Positions 1 to 8,675 of a stretch of 64,000 bases of DNA are shown here, in pieces. Origin of the DNA: Rhodophyticola sp017644125 (GTDB taxonomy: Bacteria; Pseudomonadota; Alphaproteobacteria; Rhodobacterales; Rhodobacteraceae); NCBI RefSeq assembly GCF_042140125.1, contig NZ_CP159473.1; one strand, given 5' to 3'. Made by a program: the position numbers and the translations under genes. Numbering within the stretch: the first letter of the stretch is position 1; the number at the start of each line of letters is the position of its first letter. Below the pieces are notes generated by a model, which was not told where the DNA came from, did no database searches, and worked only from the letters and a program-made list of their open reading frames with translations.

Positions 1-2
1 AT

Positions 3-512
3 CATGAAGAGGATGATCGCTGGTCGATGTATATGCCTGAAACGGGTCTCTACTGGATTCCCGATGGCGATTACGACGACGACGATGGCATATATTCGCT
101 TAATCCCTATGATGACGGCAACGCCAACGACGGGCATGAAAGCGTCCCGCGCTCCTGGCCCTATTTCTGGGCTCGCTGGTCGGCCCGGATGATGGCGGGA
201 GAGTTCTATTGGCATGGCAGTCGCGGATACTTTGGCGACTGGGACTACTATCGGGACTTGCGCTACAATTCGATCGAGCTTTACGCGGGCGCCAACGAAG
301 CGGACGCAAACCTGCGCGCAATCTGCGATGCGGCCCGGGAACAGGGGATCATTGTCTTCACCATCGCCTTCGAAGCCCCCCAGCGCGGCGAAGAGGTGAT
401 GCGGTATTGCGCCACGGAACCGGCGAATTACTATGATGTCGAAGGCGCCGAAATCAGCGAAGCCTTTGCCTCGATTGCGAACACGATCGACCAGTTGAAG
501 CTGGTGCAGTAG
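3..512 (+). CDS. TadG-like pilus assembly protein, vWA C-terminus (5' partial)
   Basis: The frame is open from the left edge, so the true start lies outside the window; 169 codons remain. The visible part has a very acidic, aromatic-rich stretch (about residues 20-45, with a run of four Asp), then the end of a von Willebrand factor A fold: a segment like AICDAAREQGIIVFTIAFE is the usual last strand and helix of the vWA domain in TadG-like proteins, followed by an ending of the ISEAFASIANTI type. Proteins of this family sit in the inner membrane with a periplasmic vWA domain and act in Tad (Flp) pilus assembly. Two TadE-like genes follow at once, which supports the call. The substrate or partner cannot be read from this fragment. 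Confidence 0.72.
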   Translation, partial: HEEDDRWSMYMPETGLYWIPDGDYDDDDGIYSLNPYDDGNANDGHESVPRSWPYFWARWSARMMAGEFYWHGSRGYFGDWDYYRDLRYNSIELYAGANEADANLRAICDAAREQGIIVFTIAFEAPQRGEEVMRYCATEPANYYDVEGAEISEAFASIANTIDQLKLVQ

Positions 513-517
513 CCCGG

Positions 518-1063
518 ATGCATAGCTTCGGATATCATATCTTCCAATTCGCAAGGTCCGAGCGGGCGACGGCCACGACCGAGTTCGTGATCGTCTTTCC
601 GATTATCCTGATCCTGTTCATCGCGGTGTTCGAAACCGCGATGATCCTGACCCGGCAGGTCATGCTGGAACGTGCCCTGGACCGGACGGTGCGCTTCCTG
701 CGGATCACGGCCGATCTGGAGGTCACCCACGACCAGATCGCCCAGAACATCTGCGCCAATACACTGGTGATCCCGCAATGCGACGACATCCTCGTGCTCG
801 ATCTGCGGCCGATCGACAAGACCAACTATATCCTTCCCGATGAACAGACGCTCTGCGTGAACCGCGACGGCATGGTGCGTCCGCCCAACACCTTCGATCC
901 GGGCCGCGACGTGAATGAGGAAAACCAGCTCATGCTGATCCGGGCCTGTGCCGTGGTGGACAGGATCCTGCCGATCTCGGGTTTCGGCCTGAACCTCACC
1001 CGCGACGACACCGGCGGCATCCACATGACCTCTGCCACCGTCTTCGTCAACGAGCCATCCTAG
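518..1063 (+). CDS. TadE-like pseudopilin / pilus assembly protein
   Basis: A 181-residue protein starting 5 bases after the stop of the vWA gene. A short basic N-terminus is followed by TATTEFVIVFPIILILF and one transmembrane helix (about residues 23-44), the TadE signature with the conserved Glu at position 22 of the mature-like segment. The rest is a soluble periplasmic domain with three cysteines that could form disulfides. TadE/TadF proteins are minor pseudopilins processed by the prepilin peptidase TadV. The neighbours on both sides belong to the same system. The family is certain at domain level; the exact role (TadE or TadF) cannot be fixed. Confidence 0.8.
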   Translation: MHSFGYHIFQFARSERATATTEFVIVFPIILILFIAVFETAMILTRQVMLERALDRTVRFLRITADLEVTHDQIAQNICANTLVIPQCDDILVLDLRPIDKTNYILPDEQTLCVNRDGMVRPPNTFDPGRDVNEENQLMLIRACAVVDRILPISGFGLNLTRDDTGGIHMTSATVFVNEPS

Positions 1064-1069
1064 GAACAC

Positions 1070-1696
1070 ATGATGAAACGCCTGATAAGACGATACATGC
1101 GCGAAGACGACGCGGCCGTCGCGTTCGAGGCCGTCATCATCACACCGATCCTCGCCTGGCTTTTCGTAGGCAGCTTCGTCTTCTTCGACGCATTCCGGAC
1201 TTACAACACCTCGCTCAAGGCGACCTACGCGGTGGCCGACGTTCTGTCGCGGGAGACCGACTGGATCTATGGCTCGGATATCGAAGGGCTGGCGGATGTG
1301 TTCCAGCATATCACACGAAACGTGGAGCAATCCTCGTTGCGGGTGACGCAGGTACGCAGAAGCACGAGCGAATACAGGATCGACTGGTCCTATGCCACGG
1401 ACGGCACGGCGCGGCTTTTCAACTCCAACATTCCCGCAATCCAGTCGCAACTGCCGAATATGGTCTTTGGCGAAAGGATCATCGTGGTTGAAACCTTCTT
1501 GCCCTATCGCCCCGCTTTCAATGTGGGGTTGCGCCCGCTTGAGTTCACGAACTTCACCGTGACCCGCCCCCGTTTTGCCGGCCAACTGCAATTCGACGAT
1601 GGCAGTGACCCGTTGTACTGCGGCAGCAGCTGCAACTTCGGTGACGGCGACGAGGAACCCGATCCCGACACGGATAGCGGCCCTGCGGGCAGTTAA
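1070..1696 (+). CDS. TadE-family pilus assembly protein
   Basis: A 208-residue protein in the same operon (6-base gap). The N-terminus is basic, then DDAAVAFEAVIITPILAWLF leads into a single membrane helix (about residues 21-41), the TadE pattern with Glu20. The C-terminus carries two cysteines (YCGSSC) followed by a highly acidic tail rich in Asp, Glu and Pro. The start is the first of two consecutive ATG codons, behind AGGAAC. By family it is a secreted minor pseudopilin of the Tad pilus, distinct from the preceding TadE-like protein in its longer periplasmic part. A GC-rich hairpin (GCGAC...GTCGC) lies just after the stop and may end the operon. Confidence 0.75.
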   Translation: MMKRLIRRYMREDDAAVAFEAVIITPILAWLFVGSFVFFDAFRTYNTSLKATYAVADVLSRETDWIYGSDIEGLADVFQHITRNVEQSSLRVTQVRRSTSEYRIDWSYATDGTARLFNSNIPAIQSQLPNMVFGERIIVVETFLPYRPAFNVGLRPLEFTNFTVTRPRFAGQLQFDDGSDPLYCGSSCNFGDGDEEPDPDTDSGPAGS

Positions 1697-1808
1697 GTCA
1701 CGCGGCGACGCTTCGGTGTCGCGGACGCGCTTTCGCTTGTCACATCTCCATTGAATAGTCCTCTGGAAACCGGTTGACTGGACAGCGGTGACCAAGGGGA
1801 GATGGCGC

Positions 1809-3059
1809 ATGCGCTATTCGGGGCTTCAGGTTCTGGCACAGGGCCTGATGGGCAACAGGGGCTGGAAACCCGTGTGGCGCGACCCCGAACCCAAACCCGC
1901 ATACGACATCGTCATTATCGGCGGCGGCGGCCATGGGCTGGCAACCGCCTACTACCTCGCCAGGGAACACGGGCTCGGCAACATCGCCGTGCTGGAAAAG
2001 GGGTATCTGGGCGGCGGCAATGTGGGCCGGAACACCACCATCGTGCGCGCCAATTACAATCTGCCCGGCAATTCCGAGTTCTACTCCCATTCCCTGAAGC
2101 TCTGGGAAGGGCTGGAGGCCGACCTCAACTACAACGTGATGCACAGCCAGCGCGGCGTGATCAACCTGTTCCATTCCGACGGGCAGCGCGACGCCTATGC
2201 GCGCCGCGGCAATGCGATGATCAATCAGGGCGATGACGCGATCCTGCTGGACCGCGAGGGCTGCCGCCGGATGCTGCCCTATCTCGACTATGATCAGACC
2301 CGGTTTCCGATCTATGGCGGGCTCTACCACCCCCGCGGCGGGACCGCGCGGCACGATGCGGTGGCCTGGGGCTATGCCCGCGCAGCCGATCAGCGCGGCG
2401 TCGATCTGATCCAGCAATGCGAGGTGACGGGCATCGATATCGCGGGCGGCAAGGTGACCGGCGTACAGACCACCCGCGGTGCGATCCGCGCCGCGAAGGT
2501 GGCAATCGTGGTTGCGGGCCGCTCCGGTCAGGTGGCGGCCATGGCCGGCCTGCGCCTGCCGATCGAAAGCCACATCCTTCAGGCCTTCGTGACCGAGGGT
2601 CTGAAACCCTGCATCGATCATGTGGTGACCTACGGCATGGGCCATTTCTACATCAGCCAGTCCGACAAGGGCGGGCTGGTCTTCGGCGGCGACCTCGACT
2701 TCTACGCCTCCTACGCGGCGCGGGGGAACCTGCCGATGGCCGAACATGTGATGGAGGCCGGGCTGACGCTGATGCCGATGATCGGCAAGGGCAGGGTGCT
2801 GCGAAGCTGGGGCGGGATCATGGATATGACACCCGATGGCTCGCCCATCATCGACAAGACGCATGTGGACGGGCTCTATATCGACTGCGGCTGGTGCTAT
2901 GGCGGGTTCAAGGCGGTGCCGGGGTCGGGTTTCTCCTTCGCGCATCTGATCGCGACCGACCGGCATCACGACCCCGCCGCGCGCTTCCGTCTGGACCGGT
3001 TCCGCCGCGGCGTCCTGCTGGACGAAGAGGGCACCGGCTCTCAACACAACCTGCATTAG
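1809..3059 (+). CDS. soxB: Sarcosine oxidase subunit beta
   Basis: A 416-residue FAD/FMN subunit of heterotetrameric sarcosine oxidase, which demethylates sarcosine to glycine with O2 and passes the methyl group to tetrahydrofolate. The protein opens with the family start MRYSGLQVLAQG, has the dinucleotide-binding GGGGHG at residues 38-43 and the GLYHPRGGTARHDAV region at 172-186; H174 lies where the covalent FMN histidine is described for this subunit. It ends in GSQHNLH, typical of SoxB. I chose ATG 1809 because AAGGGGAG lies 8 bases before it; an upstream ATG at 1788 has no such site. First gene of soxBDAG. Confidence 0.95.
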   Translation: MRYSGLQVLAQGLMGNRGWKPVWRDPEPKPAYDIVIIGGGGHGLATAYYLAREHGLGNIAVLEKGYLGGGNVGRNTTIVRANYNLPGNSEFYSHSLKLWEGLEADLNYNVMHSQRGVINLFHSDGQRDAYARRGNAMINQGDDAILLDREGCRRMLPYLDYDQTRFPIYGGLYHPRGGTARHDAVAWGYARAADQRGVDLIQQCEVTGIDIAGGKVTGVQTTRGAIRAAKVAIVVAGRSGQVAAMAGLRLPIESHILQAFVTEGLKPCIDHVVTYGMGHFYISQSDKGGLVFGGDLDFYASYAARGNLPMAEHVMEAGLTLMPMIGKGRVLRSWGGIMDMTPDGSPIIDKTHVDGLYIDCGWCYGGFKAVPGSGFSFAHLIATDRHHDPAARFRLDRFRRGVLLDEEGTGSQHNLH

Positions 3060-3070
3060 GGGGAAAGCAG

Positions 3071-3349
3071 ATGCGTATCACATGCCCCCTCTGCGGGGAT
3101 CGCGACAGCCGCGAATTCAGCATCCGGGGCCACGAAACCTATCTCGACCGCCCCGCGCCCGACGCGGGAGAGGCCGCATGGGACAACTACCTCCATTTGC
3201 GGGACAACCCGGCCGGAGAGACCGCGGAGCTTTGGTATCACGGCGCAGGCTGTGCCGCGTGGCTGCGGGTCCGGCGGAACACCGTCACCCATGAGGTGCT
3301 CAAGGTGGACCTGGTCCGCGACCTGACCGGAGGCGATCATGCGGATTGA
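3071..3349 (+). CDS. soxD: Sarcosine oxidase subunit delta
   Basis: A 92-residue protein between soxB and soxA, with a strong GGGGGAAAG ribosome site in the 11-base gap after soxB. It opens with ITCPLCGDRDSREF, the zinc-binding CxxC of the delta subunit, and contains the conserved YLDRP and WYH-x-AGC-x-W motifs. Delta is the small zinc subunit that stabilises the alpha-beta-gamma-delta complex. The stop overlaps the soxA start by 11 bases, which suggests translational coupling. Confidence 0.93.
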   Translation: MRITCPLCGDRDSREFSIRGHETYLDRPAPDAGEAAWDNYLHLRDNPAGETAELWYHGAGCAAWLRVRRNTVTHEVLKVDLVRDLTGGDHAD

Positions 3350-6269
3350 GGGCAAGGGGTTGATCGACCGCGCACACCCGGTTCGGTTCCGCTTCGACGG
3401 CGTGAGCTATGGCGGGTTCGAGGGCGACACGGTCGCCTCGGCCCTTCTGGCAAACGGCGTCAGGCTCATGGGCCGCTCGTTCAAGTATCACCGCCCCCGG
3501 GGCGTGCTGACGGCCGGGTCCGAGGAGCCCAATGCCCTGATGGAGATCGGCACGGGCGCGGCCAGAACACCGAATGTGCGCGCGACGATGCAGGAGATCT
3601 ACGAGGGGCTTGAAGCGCGCAGCCAGAACCGCGTCGGCCCGCTTCACAGGGATCTTCTGTCGATCAACGATCTGTTCCCGGGGGTCCTCGGCGCCGGCTT
3701 TTACTACAAAACCTTCATGTGGCCCCGCGCCTTCTGGGAAAAGCTCTACGAGCCGGTCATCCGCCGCGCGGCGGGTCTGGGTGCGTTATCCGGCCAGCCC
3801 GATCCGGGCCGATACGAGAAAGCCTTCGCGCATTGCGACCTTCTGGTGATCGGTGCGGGGCCGACCGGGCTCATGGCGGCGCTCACCGCCGCCCGGGCCG
3901 GGGCGGACGTGATCCTGGCTGACGAAAACGCACGATTGGGCGGGCGACTCCTGTCTGAAACCGAAGAGATCGGCGGGAAGCCTTCCGCGCTATGGGTCGC
4001 GGATATGCTGGATCTGCTGCGCGACACCGGCAATGTCCGCATCATGACCCGCACAACGATCACCGGGGCCTATGATGGCGGCACCTATGGCGCGCTGGAG
4101 CGGGTCGGCCAGCACCGGCCCGAGACACCGGATCTGCCGCTGGAATGCTTCTGGCGGATCCATGCCGGACAGGCCGTGCTGGCAGCAGGCGCGCTGGAAC
4201 GTCCGCTGGCCTTCCCGATGAATGATCGCCCGGGCATCATGCTGGCCGGGGCGGTCCGGACCTATCTGAACCGCTATGGCGTCGCGCCTGGGCGAAACAT
4301 CACCCTGTTTGCCTGCAACGACGACGCGCATCGCACGGCGCTTGACCTGATCGAGGCCGGCATCCGGGTTGCCGCCGTGATCGACAGCCGCGCCGATGCG
4401 ACGGCGCAGGGCGATTACCGGCTGCTGGCGGGGGCGCAGGTGATCCACAGCAAGGGCCGCCGGGCGCTGCGCGAAATCACCGTGCGCCACAAGGGCCGGC
4501 AGGACACGATCCTGACCGACTGCCTTGCCATGTCGGGCGGCTGGAACCCTTCGGTGCATCTGACCTGCCACATGAACGCCCGCCCGATCTGGAATGACAG
4601 GATCAAGGGCTTTGTCCCCGCCCCCGGCGCGGTGCCGGGACTGACCGCCGCCGGGGCCTGCGCCGGGATCTACGCCACCCATGCCTGCCTGACCGCCGGG
4701 GTCGACGCGGCGAAAACGGCGCTCAAGGCGCTCGGGAAATCCGCGCCCGGGGTCGCGGTGCCCGCCGCCAGCGACCAGACCGGCGCGGTGCAGGCGCTGT
4801 GGTATGTGGATGGCAAGGGCCGCGCGTGGCTGGACTTCGCCAATGACGTGACCACCAAGGATATAAGGCTCGCGGCGCGGGAAAATTTCCGCTCGGTGGA
4901 GCATATGAAACGCTATACGACACAAGGCATGGCCCCCGATCAGGGCAAGAACTCCAACATGGCCGCATTGGCTCTTCTGGCGGATGCCACCGGGCGCGGC
5001 ATTGCCGAAACCGGCACCACCACCTACCGCCCGCCTTATGTGCCCGTCTCGATCAGTGCGATGGCGGCGGGCGCGAGCGGCAAGGGCTTCGCGCCGGAAC
5101 GGTTCGCCACGTCGCACGCGGCCACCGTTGCACGCGGAGCCCCGATGATCGAGGCGGGGCTCTGGTACAGGCCCGGCTATTTCCCGGCCCGGGGCGAAAC
5201 CACCTGGCGGCAATCCTGCGACCGCGAGGTCGCCATGGTGCGCGACGCGGTCGGCATCTGCGATGTCTCCACCCTTGGCAAGATCGACATTCAGGGCCCG
5301 GATGCGGCGGCCTTTCTCGATTTCGTCTACACCAACATGTTTTCCACCCTCAAACCCGGGCGCGTCCGTTATGGGCTGATGCTGCGCGAGGATGGCCATG
5401 TGATGGATGACGGCACGACCGCCCGGCTTTCCGACACGCATTTCGTGATGACGACGACCACCGCCGCCGCGGGTCAGGTGATGACCCATCTGGATTTCGT
5501 GCATCAGGCGCTCCGCCCCGATCTGGATGTCCGGTTCATCTCCGTTACCGAACACTGGGCGCAGTTCGCGATTGCGGGGCCGCGGTCGCGCGATCTGCTG
5601 AACAGCCTGCTCGACACCCCGATAGACGGGGAAAGCTGGCCGTTCATGGCCTGCGGCCCGGTTTCGGTGCACGGGGTCGCGGGCCGGCTCTTCCGCATCT
5701 CCTTTTCCGGGGAACACGCCTATGAAATCGCCGTGCCCGCCCGCTATGGCGATGCGCTCTTCCGCGATCTGGTGGCCCGTGCGGAAACCCTCGGCGGCGG
5801 CCCTTACGGGATGGAGGCGCTGAATGTCCTGCGCATCGAAAAGGGCTTCATCACCCATGCGGAGATCCATGGCCGGGTCACCGCCTTCGATATCGGGATG
5901 GAGCGGATGATATCCCCGGGAAAGGACTGCATCGGAAAGACCGCGTCCATGCGCACCGGGCTGACCGGCCCGGAACGGGAGCAACTGGTGGGCCTGAAAC
6001 CCGTGGGTGCCGTCAAGCAACTGACCTCAGGCGCGCATCTGTTCGAACCCGATGCGGACCCGGTGCGCGTGAACGATCTGGGCTATGTCACCTCGGTCTG
6101 CTTCTCGCCCACGTTTGGCACCTATCTGGGGCTCGGCTTTCTGAAAAACGGTCGTGCCCGTCATGGCGATACCGTGAAACACGTGGATCATCTGCGCGGT
6201 CTGGAAACGCTTTGCGAAATCTGCGATCCGGTCTTTTTCGACCCTGAGGGAGCGCGCGTCCGTGGCTAG
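3339..6269 (+). CDS. soxA: Sarcosine oxidase subunit alpha
   Basis: A 976-residue NAD- and folate-binding subunit of heterotetrameric sarcosine oxidase. An N-terminal ferredoxin-like domain contains SFKYHRPRGV (about residues 47-56). A Rossmann fold with GAGPTG at 172-177 binds NAD+. The C-terminal 370 residues are a GcvT-like aminomethyltransferase domain that binds tetrahydrofolate and captures the methyl group as 5,10-methylene-THF. Length is usual for the family. It overlaps soxD by 11 bases at its start and soxG by 8 bases at its end, so the four subunits are read as one operon. A 676-codon antisense frame lies inside it and is a composition artefact. Confidence 0.95.
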   Translation: MRIEGKGLIDRAHPVRFRFDGVSYGGFEGDTVASALLANGVRLMGRSFKYHRPRGVLTAGSEEPNALMEIGTGAARTPNVRATMQEIYEGLEARSQNRVGPLHRDLLSINDLFPGVLGAGFYYKTFMWPRAFWEKLYEPVIRRAAGLGALSGQPDPGRYEKAFAHCDLLVIGAGPTGLMAALTAARAGADVILADENARLGGRLLSETEEIGGKPSALWVADMLDLLRDTGNVRIMTRTTITGAYDGGTYGALERVGQHRPETPDLPLECFWRIHAGQAVLAAGALERPLAFPMNDRPGIMLAGAVRTYLNRYGVAPGRNITLFACNDDAHRTALDLIEAGIRVAAVIDSRADATAQGDYRLLAGAQVIHSKGRRALREITVRHKGRQDTILTDCLAMSGGWNPSVHLTCHMNARPIWNDRIKGFVPAPGAVPGLTAAGACAGIYATHACLTAGVDAAKTALKALGKSAPGVAVPAASDQTGAVQALWYVDGKGRAWLDFANDVTTKDIRLAARENFRSVEHMKRYTTQGMAPDQGKNSNMAALALLADATGRGIAETGTTTYRPPYVPVSISAMAAGASGKGFAPERFATSHAATVARGAPMIEAGLWYRPGYFPARGETTWRQSCDREVAMVRDAVGICDVSTLGKIDIQGPDAAAFLDFVYTNMFSTLKPGRVRYGLMLREDGHVMDDGTTARLSDTHFVMTTTTAAAGQVMTHLDFVHQALRPDLDVRFISVTEHWAQFAIAGPRSRDLLNSLLDTPIDGESWPFMACGPVSVHGVAGRLFRISFSGEHAYEIAVPARYGDALFRDLVARAETLGGGPYGMEALNVLRIEKGFITHAEIHGRVTAFDIGMERMISPGKDCIGKTASMRTGLTGPEREQLVGLKPVGAVKQLTSGAHLFEPDADPVRVNDLGYVTSVCFSPTFGTYLGLGFLKNGRARHGDTVKHVDHLRGLETLCEICDPVFFDPEGARVRG

Positions 6270-6825
6270 ACTGATCGCAAAATCCGCGGCGTCCGGGCTG
6301 CTGCCGATCGAAATCGGCACCGTCACCCTGACGGAGGAAACCCCGGCGGCCATCACCGCGCTCATGCCCTTTGCCGGCAAGCTGCGCGCCCTGTCGGCCG
6401 CGTTGAAGGCCGCCCATGGCGTGCCTTTCCCCGGGCCCAACCGCAGCAGCGCCAAGGGCGGCACGCGGGTCTGCTGGTCCGGGCTTGATGAGGCGTTTCT
6501 GATCGGTGATCCCGCGCAGGCGGATCTGGCCGACCACGCGGCCGTGGTGGACCAGACCGATGCCTGGGCCGTGTTGCATCTGGAGGGCAAGGACGCGGCG
6601 GAGGTTCTGGCCCGGCTCACCCCGATCAATCTGGGCCGCGAGCATTTCAAGCGCGGCCATGCGGCGCGCAGCCTGATCGGCCATATGACGGCGCTGATCA
6701 TCCGCACCGGCGCGCAGGGCTTCACCATCCTGATCTTCCGCTCGATGGCGGCGACGGCGATCCACGAACTCGACGTTGCGATGCGCGGGGTCGCCGCCCG
6801 GGCCGCCCTGCAATCGTCCCCCTGA
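6262..6825 (+). CDS. soxG: Sarcosine oxidase subunit gamma
   Basis: A 187-residue gamma subunit, starting with GTG inside the end of soxA. It has the usual small GcvT-like fold with segments such as VPFPGPNRS, CWSGLDEAFLIG and a C-terminal GFTILIFRSMA-x-TAIHEL motif. Gamma completes the heterotetramer. It is the last gene of soxBDAG; no serine hydroxymethyltransferase, formyl-THF deformylase or folD follows, unlike in many sox clusters. Only 48 bases separate its stop from the convergent hisG stop. Confidence 0.92.
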   Translation: MARLIAKSAASGLLPIEIGTVTLTEETPAAITALMPFAGKLRALSAALKAAHGVPFPGPNRSSAKGGTRVCWSGLDEAFLIGDPAQADLADHAAVVDQTDAWAVLHLEGKDAAEVLARLTPINLGREHFKRGHAARSLIGHMTALIIRTGAQGFTILIFRSMAATAIHELDVAMRGVAARAALQSSP

Positions 6826-6873
6826 GCCCCGCGATCAGCCCCTGCCCGGTCTCTGCCGGCACAGCGGCCCCGC

Positions 6874-7563
6874 TCAGCCGCCGATCTTCGCCAGAACGTT
6901 CTTCAGCGTGGCCCGGTCGGCGGGCTGCCAGTCGGCCTTGCGGGACTTGAACAGGATGGCCTGGCTGCGATGGATCAACCCGTCTTCCAGAACCTTGAGA
7001 TGATTGGCGCGCAAGGTATCCCCGCTGGAGGTGATATCGGCAATCGCCTCGGCGGTGAGATGCTTCACCGTTCCCTCGGTCGCGCCCTGGCTGTCGACCA
7101 GCTGATAATCGGCGACGCCCGCGTCCCGCAGGAACTCCCGGACGAGACGGTGATACTTCGTGGCGATCCGCAGCCGGAACCCGTGCGCGGCGCGGAAATC
7201 GGCCGCGGCGGCATCGAGATCGTCCAGCGTGTCCACATCGACCCAGACCCGGGGCACGGCAATCACCAGATCGGCAAAGCCGAAGCCCATCGGTTCCATC
7301 TCGCGCACGACCTGCTCCCATCCCGGGATCCGTTCCCGCACCAGATCGCTGCCGGTGACGCCCAGATGAATGCGCCCGGCCTGCAACTCGCGCGGGATCT
7401 CCGAGGCGCTGAGCAGCAGAAGCTCCAGATCCGCGCCATCCACATGTGCGGCGTATTCCCGGTCGGAGCCGATGCGCCGCATCCCGATGCCGCGAGCCGC
7501 GAACCAGTCGAAGGTCTTCTCCATCAAACGGCCCTTGGACGGAACCGCAAGCTTCAGGCTCAT
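6874..7563 (-). CDS. hisG: ATP phosphoribosyltransferase, short catalytic subunit
   Basis: A 229-residue short-form HisG, first enzyme of histidine biosynthesis, joining ATP and PRPP. It opens LKLAVPSKGRLMEKT and has the LGVTGSDLVRE loop and the PRPP-site region near residues 155-180. The short form lacks the C-terminal histidine-binding domain of the long HisG and depends on HisZ, encoded immediately upstream. ATG 7563 overlaps the hisZ stop by ATGA. In this class feedback inhibition by histidine acts through the HisZ subunits; that is known of the family, not shown by the sequence. Confidence 0.95.
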   Translation of the reverse strand: MSLKLAVPSKGRLMEKTFDWFAARGIGMRRIGSDREYAAHVDGADLELLLLSASEIPRELQAGRIHLGVTGSDLVRERIPGWEQVVREMEPMGFGFADLVIAVPRVWVDVDTLDDLDAAAADFRAAHGFRLRIATKYHRLVREFLRDAGVADYQLVDSQGATEGTVKHLTAEAIADITSSGDTLRANHLKVLEDGLIHRSQAILFKSRKADWQPADRATLKNVLAKIGG

Positions 7564-8675
7564 GATCCGCCCTCCGCGAGATCGTTGTGCAGCGCATGCA
7601 CCAGTTCGGGCCGGATCACGCCGCCCACGGCCGGGATTTCCCGCCCGCCGCCCAGCATCCGGCAAAGCGCATCATAGCGCCCGCCGGTCGCCACGGGTGG
7701 CAGCCGCGGCTGCCCCTCCGCCAGAAACCCGAACACGAACCCGTCGTAATACTCCATATTCGTGCGACCGTAGCTCGCCTCGAACGGCAGGCCCGCCACA
7801 TCCACGCCCGCCTGATCCAACGCGTCCATCCGGCGCGCCATGCGCGCCACCGCGTGGGACATGCCCGGCAGGTCCACGGCAATGTCGCGCAGTTGCTCAT
7901 GGGCATTGTTCAGCGTTTCGCGCAGCGACAGGATGACATCCAGCACTTCCGCCTCGGCCGCGCCGATGGGCTCGGCGGCGGCATCTTCCTGAAGATGGCG
8001 GATCCGCCTTTCGATCTCGTCCGGTCCGCGCAGGCCGATCATCGGCCCGCCCGACGCGATCAGCGCCTCCAACCCGGTTTCGGCACGCTCCAGCAGGGCC
8101 GCACGACCGGACGGCGCGGGTTTGCGGCCCGTGAACCGGTCCAAGAGGACCCTGAACCGGCGCGGGCGCCAGATATGCCGGCGCAGCGCGCGTTTGCGCC
8201 GGTCCGTGGTCGACAGGCTGTCGACCGCGGCCAGAAGGATCCCGATATCCCCGGTGACCGGCGCCAGACCTAGCGGTGACAACACTTCCGAAAACAGCGC
8301 GAACACCTCCGCATCGGCGGCGGCGGGATTGGCGCGATCGAACACCTCGTATCCGACCTGAAGATATTCGCTCGCGCGCCTGCTGTCGGCCTGTTGCTTG
8401 CGGAACACCTCGCCCAGATAGGTGTATCGGGCGGGTTCCGCGCCATTGGCCATATGCATCTGCACCACGGGCACGGTGAAATCTGGGCGCAGCATCAACT
8501 CACCCCGGTCGGGATCGTGGGTGGTATAGGCGCGCGCCCGGATATCCTCCCCGTAGAGATCCAGCAGCGTCTCGGCGGATTGCAGCAGATCGGCCTCCAC
8601 CGGCACAGCGCCCGACACCGTGAAAAAGGCCTGAAGCCGCGCGGCCTCGGCCCGTATGGTGGCCTTGTCGCTCAC
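7560..8675 (-). CDS. hisZ: ATP phosphoribosyltransferase regulatory subunit
   Basis: A 371-residue HisS paralogue without tRNA-charging activity. It keeps the class II synthetase core (YGEDIRARAYTTHDPDRGELMLRPDFTVPVVQ, with Arg-rich motif 2 and EVFRKQQ) but is shorter and lacks the anticodon-binding domain. It forms the octameric HisG-HisZ enzyme and carries the histidine-sensing role. The GTG at 8675 overlaps the hisS stop (GTGA), and its own stop overlaps hisG, so hisS-hisZ-hisG is a tightly coupled operon. Confidence 0.93.
   Translation of the reverse strand: MSDKATIRAEAARLQAFFTVSGAVPVEADLLQSAETLLDLYGEDIRARAYTTHDPDRGELMLRPDFTVPVVQMHMANGAEPARYTYLGEVFRKQQADSRRASEYLQVGYEVFDRANPAAADAEVFALFSEVLSPLGLAPVTGDIGILLAAVDSLSTTDRRKRALRRHIWRPRRFRVLLDRFTGRKPAPSGRAALLERAETGLEALIASGGPMIGLRGPDEIERRIRHLQEDAAAEPIGAAEAEVLDVILSLRETLNNAHEQLRDIAVDLPGMSHAVARMARRMDALDQAGVDVAGLPFEASYGRTNMEYYDGFVFGFLAEGQPRLPPVATGGRYDALCRMLGGGREIPAVGGVIRPELVHALHNDLAEGGS

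Noticed and set aside
3990..6020. 676-codon open frame antisense to soxA
   Set aside because: It has no ribosome site and no family features; it is the usual GC-rich mirror of a real coding frame.
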